A DNA stretch of 64,000 nt. It comes from Cristatella mucedo (taxonomy: Eukaryota; Bryozoa; Phylactolaemata; Cristatellidae). The position numbers and the translations under genes are program-made. Below are positions 60,640-64,000 of this stretch, piece by piece. Location: positions 785,501-849,500 of the forward strand of contig WPIO01000052.1 of assembly GCA_009760855.2 (NCBI GenBank), read 5' to 3'. The notes beneath the pieces were generated by a model that saw only the letters and a program-made list of their open reading frames with translations, did no database searches and was not told the origin of the DNA. Each line of letters begins with the position of its first letter. Positions within the stretch are counted from its first letter, which is position 1.

Positions 60640-61128
60640 GTAGCCAGGAAACTTTTTTACCGAGACTTGCAGAGCATGGTTCTATCTCAATGACTGCTTC
60701 ACTTTCTCAGCTCATTCTGTGCTCTGCTACTGCTAGCCTGGCGCAGAGGTGCACTGCCAACACATGCCAGCACTGGCAGACAAGACTCTGGCTCTACATT
60801 GAACCCTTAGCCTGTCTGTCATTCAATTATTGGAGACCACGTGCCTTTAGCTCCAATGCATCCAAAGCCTGGAGCTCACTACCGACGCATGTCAAACGTC
60901 CCCTGACATGATGACATTCAAAAAGAAGCTTAAATCGCACCTGTTTATTAAAGCATTCGGTGGGTCATTGTGATTCGTTCTTCATGTGCATGTACCTGCT
61001 TACACGATGCCTGCTGCTTTCGGATGTTACCAGCAATCATTTGGTAATGCTGTGTATGCCATCTGTAAAATGCCTAGAAAGAGGTTCAGTTCTCCAAGGG
61101 TGCTATTCAAATATATTATTATTAAATG
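60640..61128 (+). mobile_element. LINE family 1-like, C-terminal RT remnant and 3' end
   Basis: Plus strand: YWRPRAFSSNASKAWSSLPT, a frameshift, then MTFKKKLKSHLFIKAF. The 3' end has GCCTAGAAAGAGGTTCAGTT, CTCCAAGGGTGCTATTCAAA and TATTATTATT. The frameshift near 60905 shows it is dead. Confidence 0.8.
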
Positions 61129-61317
61129 CACCATTTATGACTATCAAGTACAAGGCAGACCCGATGGACACCCTACGAAGATGCTCCCATATATTAAGCT
61201 TGAAAATGCAGGAAATCACAACAAAGGCAACTCGGAGGATACAGGCGGTGAGGGCGACATGATACCAGGGCTAGCTATTTAGCAAACCAGCTCTCCGACC
61301 GCAAGAATTCTCCATAC

Positions 61318-61493
61318 CTGGCCAAACTTATCCTTGTGCGAATATTGCATCGCTGGAGGTAAAGAAGAGGCCATCCGGAAGTCAATAAGGTAGAGCTTAC
61401 TATCACCACCCAAGAGAGCCAAGTCGTCATTGATTGGTTGGAATGCATTGCACAGCACGAAGTCATTTAGCTGACGACGATGAAGGATGGACC
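61318..61493 (-). CDS. WDR25 exon (58 codons plus 2 bases)
   Basis: This exon encodes LNDFVLCNAFQPINDDLALL, GGDSKLYLIDFRMASS and ends YSHKDKFGQ. It fits the WD repeat of WDR25 with F-HP.-.-.-LCGG-S.-.-WD.R just before the VQDVVFD exon. The canonical WD dipeptide is replaced by ID here, which is common in divergent repeats. The acceptor is atactttgcag|GG (phase 1) and the donor CAG|GTATGG (phase 0, matching the exon at 55359). The phase-1 start means that at least one more exon lies upstream. I could not find it before the right edge. Confidence 0.8.
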
Positions 61494-61989
61494 CTGCAAA
61501 GTATACGAAAGGGTTGGCATGAACCAAACATGAGTGATACTGGTACAAAAGCAATCACAAGATCATGCAGCTCAACGATCAGAGTTGTCTATTTTGAACG
61601 ACGACCGAATTTGTTGAAGAGACAATCTCCACAGACGGCCACATGTTATGCTATCATCGCCGATAATTATATCGGGAATGGTGAGAGTTGGCAGCAATCA
61701 AACCGCAAAACCAGGTCACAAAAACCACGCACCTGAGGCCACACCGCCAGCACACCGATCGAAGAGCAACGGATCAGAACAACTTTTCGCCTAACAGCTC
61801 AGAGAATACCGTGTTCAATCCAGGCAAAGTATGCCTGCTCAATTCTGCCATTACCAAGGTAACGAGAAGCACAGAACGGCTGTCCGTATGGCTAGCAGAT
61901 CATCTTACAGACTCATTGGAAACAATGAGCTGACGAAAACGGTTTACGAAACCCACGAGCAACACTAAGCAGATTAAATTAAATTAAAT

Positions 61990-62169
61990 ACTAGCTGATT
62001 AAACAGCCTCTTTTTTAGAGCGACAGAAGAGCCTTTAAGGCTATCACTTATTATCACCACCGCTTGCAGTGGCGATAAAGGATCGCCCACCGCAGGATTA
62101 GAACCCACGACATCGGGACCGAGGTCGTGAAAAGCAACCGCCTTACCTAGTGCGTCATCACGGCTCACC
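61990..62169 (-). mobile_element. tRNA-derived SINE (family A), well preserved
   Basis: Minus-strand head GTGAGCCGTGATGACGCACT, box-B-like GTGGGTTCTAATCC, GCGGTGGGCGATCCTTTATC, AGCCTTAAAGGCTCTTCTGT and terminal AGAGGCTGTTTAATC. It has the same blocks as 32931-33094 with a 10-base insertion (TTATTATCAC type) in the middle. Confidence 0.85.
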
Positions 62170-62869
62170 AGATGCAGGTTACCCGGCAGAGACAGGAACA
62201 TCAGTCGACTAGTCTTGGTCTTTTGGCCTCACCCAACACCCATTTGCCCAACAGAAGTAAACATATCAATAAGCACAAATTTGGCTAAACAGTCGCCGAA
62301 ATGAATTAGTGGTAACACAGCGACAGGATATTGATGCCTAAAAAAAAGAACGTGTTCTTGTCCACAATGAAGTTTAACTGTGACCTAAAAACCTACAATC
62401 TCAGATCATAGCCTCAGTCTTGTTTAAAATTTCCCATTCCTTCATTTGAGCACGGCAGCAGCAACGAGATGGTCCAAAGAAGCAACATCTGGAAAAGTCT
62501 GGGCCCTCATGCCGATGGTAGCCGGGTTCAAAGGCTAAGTAGCCACGGAACACTACACCCTACACCCGGCGGAAGCTTGGAAATGCCCGGGCTCCTCCTT
62601 TTGCTCACAAACTGCATTCTTGCCAATTAGCAGCCTATACAAAATTTCACAAGGTCGTGAACTCTTTGCTCGATAAGCACACGAGCAGTCTCACTCGTCG
62701 GATACTAACTGCATGGCCAATAAGCCACCCGACTTCTTTGTTGAAAAAGTCGCACGCATTCGCGATTCCATAATGCCACCTCTGCCTAATGCAAGCCTGA
62801 GTCGCAACACGCAACTTGGGTATTCCATTTTCACCCAAAAATAAACTGCTTGCAATAGGACCGTTTGCC

Positions 62870-63195
62870 CAACCGTTCCTAGACTATGGAGCTCGCTTCC
62901 ACTATAAATCTTGTGCAGAACGACGTTTTTATCTCCTTGTGGCCTCCCTCTGACGCATCCCTTCCTTCCACCTTCCATCCTGAGATGCTGCTACTTCTAG
63001 GCTACTCACTTCATCGACTGCTGCCCTCCTGACTCAGCCATGCTGCTTCTCACTTTCTCATTATCGTGTGAGATTTAGTCTGCTGGCTACCGTAGGCGCA
63101 CCGAAAGCTGCTCAGGCTTTGAGAGCACAAAAGAAAACTCTTCAGCGTGACACCCACTTAGTCTGCGTGGAGTTACAAACGGAGATACGCTGCAT
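62870..63195 (+). mobile_element. LINE family 2 3' end, diverged
   Basis: Starts in the coding end (CCTAGACTATGGAGCTCGCT) and has TTATCTCCTTGTGGCCTCCC, GATGCTGCTACTTCTAGGCT, TCTGCTGGCTACCGTAGGCG and GTGGAGTTACAAACGGAGAT, collinear with 28.1-28.45 kb. Confidence 0.75.
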
Positions 63196-64000
63196 ACAAA
63201 CCAGTTCTCACAACACTATGCACGCAAGCAAGCGAGCGCAGGTTTACGAAGACCAGTCCAAGTGATCGAGCCTTACGAGCTGAACACTTTTGTTTTGCAC
63301 TGTTTGGTTCACACGTCTAATTCTTCAATGACAACAGGCTGGTGTTGCAGGCAGGAGAGGAAGGCACTGCTAGCCAGTCGCCTCGAACAGGACAGCACCT
63401 GCGCTAGCTGCCGGAGATGGAGAGCTGCCGAGATGGAGAACTGCCGGAAATGGAAGGGCATGCTCAGCTCCTCAGCAACGACGACTGCCACCACGAGGCC
63501 ACGCGAGCCAGGTGCATCACTTAAAGCTGCCAGCCAGCGTCGCCAGCTAGTCCGAAGTGATACAGCAGCAGGTCGCCGGGCCGGGCCCGAGCAATGCTAC
63601 ATCTCTGCAAACATGCCACACGAGCAAACAGCGAGTAAATAACATTTGGCAAAAGCAGTTGGCAGTCAGCTCCCATCCGAAGCAGCTCGAGTGCCTCAGA
63701 AACAATAGGCCCAAACTTTGCCACACCTGGCAGCACCTACCCAGGTCCGGCCTAGCCTACCCAGGTCCGGCTGGTGAGCCGCGATGTAACGATGGAGAAA
63801 AGCTTGCTGTCGTGGGGGGGGGGCTGTCACGACGGACTAGCCAAAACCGGTAGCACAACTGAAACCAGGCCACGGTTTTGAGCCGACTCATTGTCAAGTG
63901 CACGAAACAGGGAGCTGCTGCATGTCGGCAGCGCCAAGGCCACAAAGCTAGCAGAGAGCAGAGAGAATAAAAGGCACTCGCAATCGGCAGTGGCTGGACC

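Larger units (their letters stand above)
61494..64000. other. WDR25 upstream intron / right edge
   Basis: The N-terminal half of WDR25 should lie here or beyond the window. I found no frame with the expected WD-repeat motifs. The stretch holds one SINE A copy (61990-62169) and one LINE family 2 end (62870-63195); 62.2-62.85 and 63.2-64.0 kb show nothing recognisable. Confidence 0.5.

Noticed and set aside
63521-63736. Minus-strand frame as an N-terminal WDR25 exon
   Set aside because: It has no WD-repeat motifs, and its frame does not give the phase-1 donor needed for the exon at 61493.

Overview
This window is nuclear DNA of an animal, most likely an invertebrate. It is intron-rich and dense in repeats. 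There is no prokaryotic gene organisation. Two metazoan genes can be recognised from short exons with GT-AG borders and compatible phases, and both lie on the minus strand. The first is an orthologue of SMOC / Drosophila magu (pentagone), a secreted matricellular calcium-binding protein. The second is an orthologue of WDR25, an intracellular WD40-repeat protein of the WDR25/CDC40 group. The host phylum is not fixed by the sequence. A spiralian such as a mollusc or flatworm is one guess, and a lamprey-like genome cannot be excluded.

Layout from right to left, in the direction of transcription. WDR25 enters from beyond the right edge; its four C-terminal coding exons lie at 61493-61318, 55359-55222, 54414-54274 and 54071-53844, with a candidate poly(A) signal at 53335-53330. 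A GC-rich and repeat-rich spacer of about 8.7 kb follows. SMOC then starts at 45098 with a signal-peptide exon inside a CpG-rich block, continues with a Kazal exon (35297-35111) and a thyroglobulin type-1 exon (15021-14551), and ends in this window with the first half of the EC (EF-hand) domain (1994-1831). The last SMOC exon must lie beyond the left edge. All the junctions tested agree in phase (0-0, 1-1, 1-1 for SMOC; 0-0 three times for WDR25). The two genes have no evident joint function.

The introns and spacer are filled with mobile-element debris. There are many 5'-truncated CR1/L2-like LINE 3' ends of at least two or three families, and two tRNA-derived SINE families, one of which shares its 3' end with a LINE. 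There is one short hAT element of the SPIN type with an 8-bp target duplication. Minisatellites are common, and so are very long (GA/CT)n, (AC)n and (TA)n tracts. Every long open frame reading SLSLSL, RERERE or VCVCV is a microsatellite artefact.

The most unusual points are these. A 472-474 bp segment is duplicated: one copy straddles a WDR25 exon-intron border, and the other interrupts the reverse-transcriptase frame of a LINE 3 kb away, with a short TAA-rich flank. The SMOC gene has a shortened domain architecture. The SPIN-type element belongs to a group known for horizontal transfer. There are several perfect or interleaved inverted repeats. I found no evidence of a wholly new multi-gene system.
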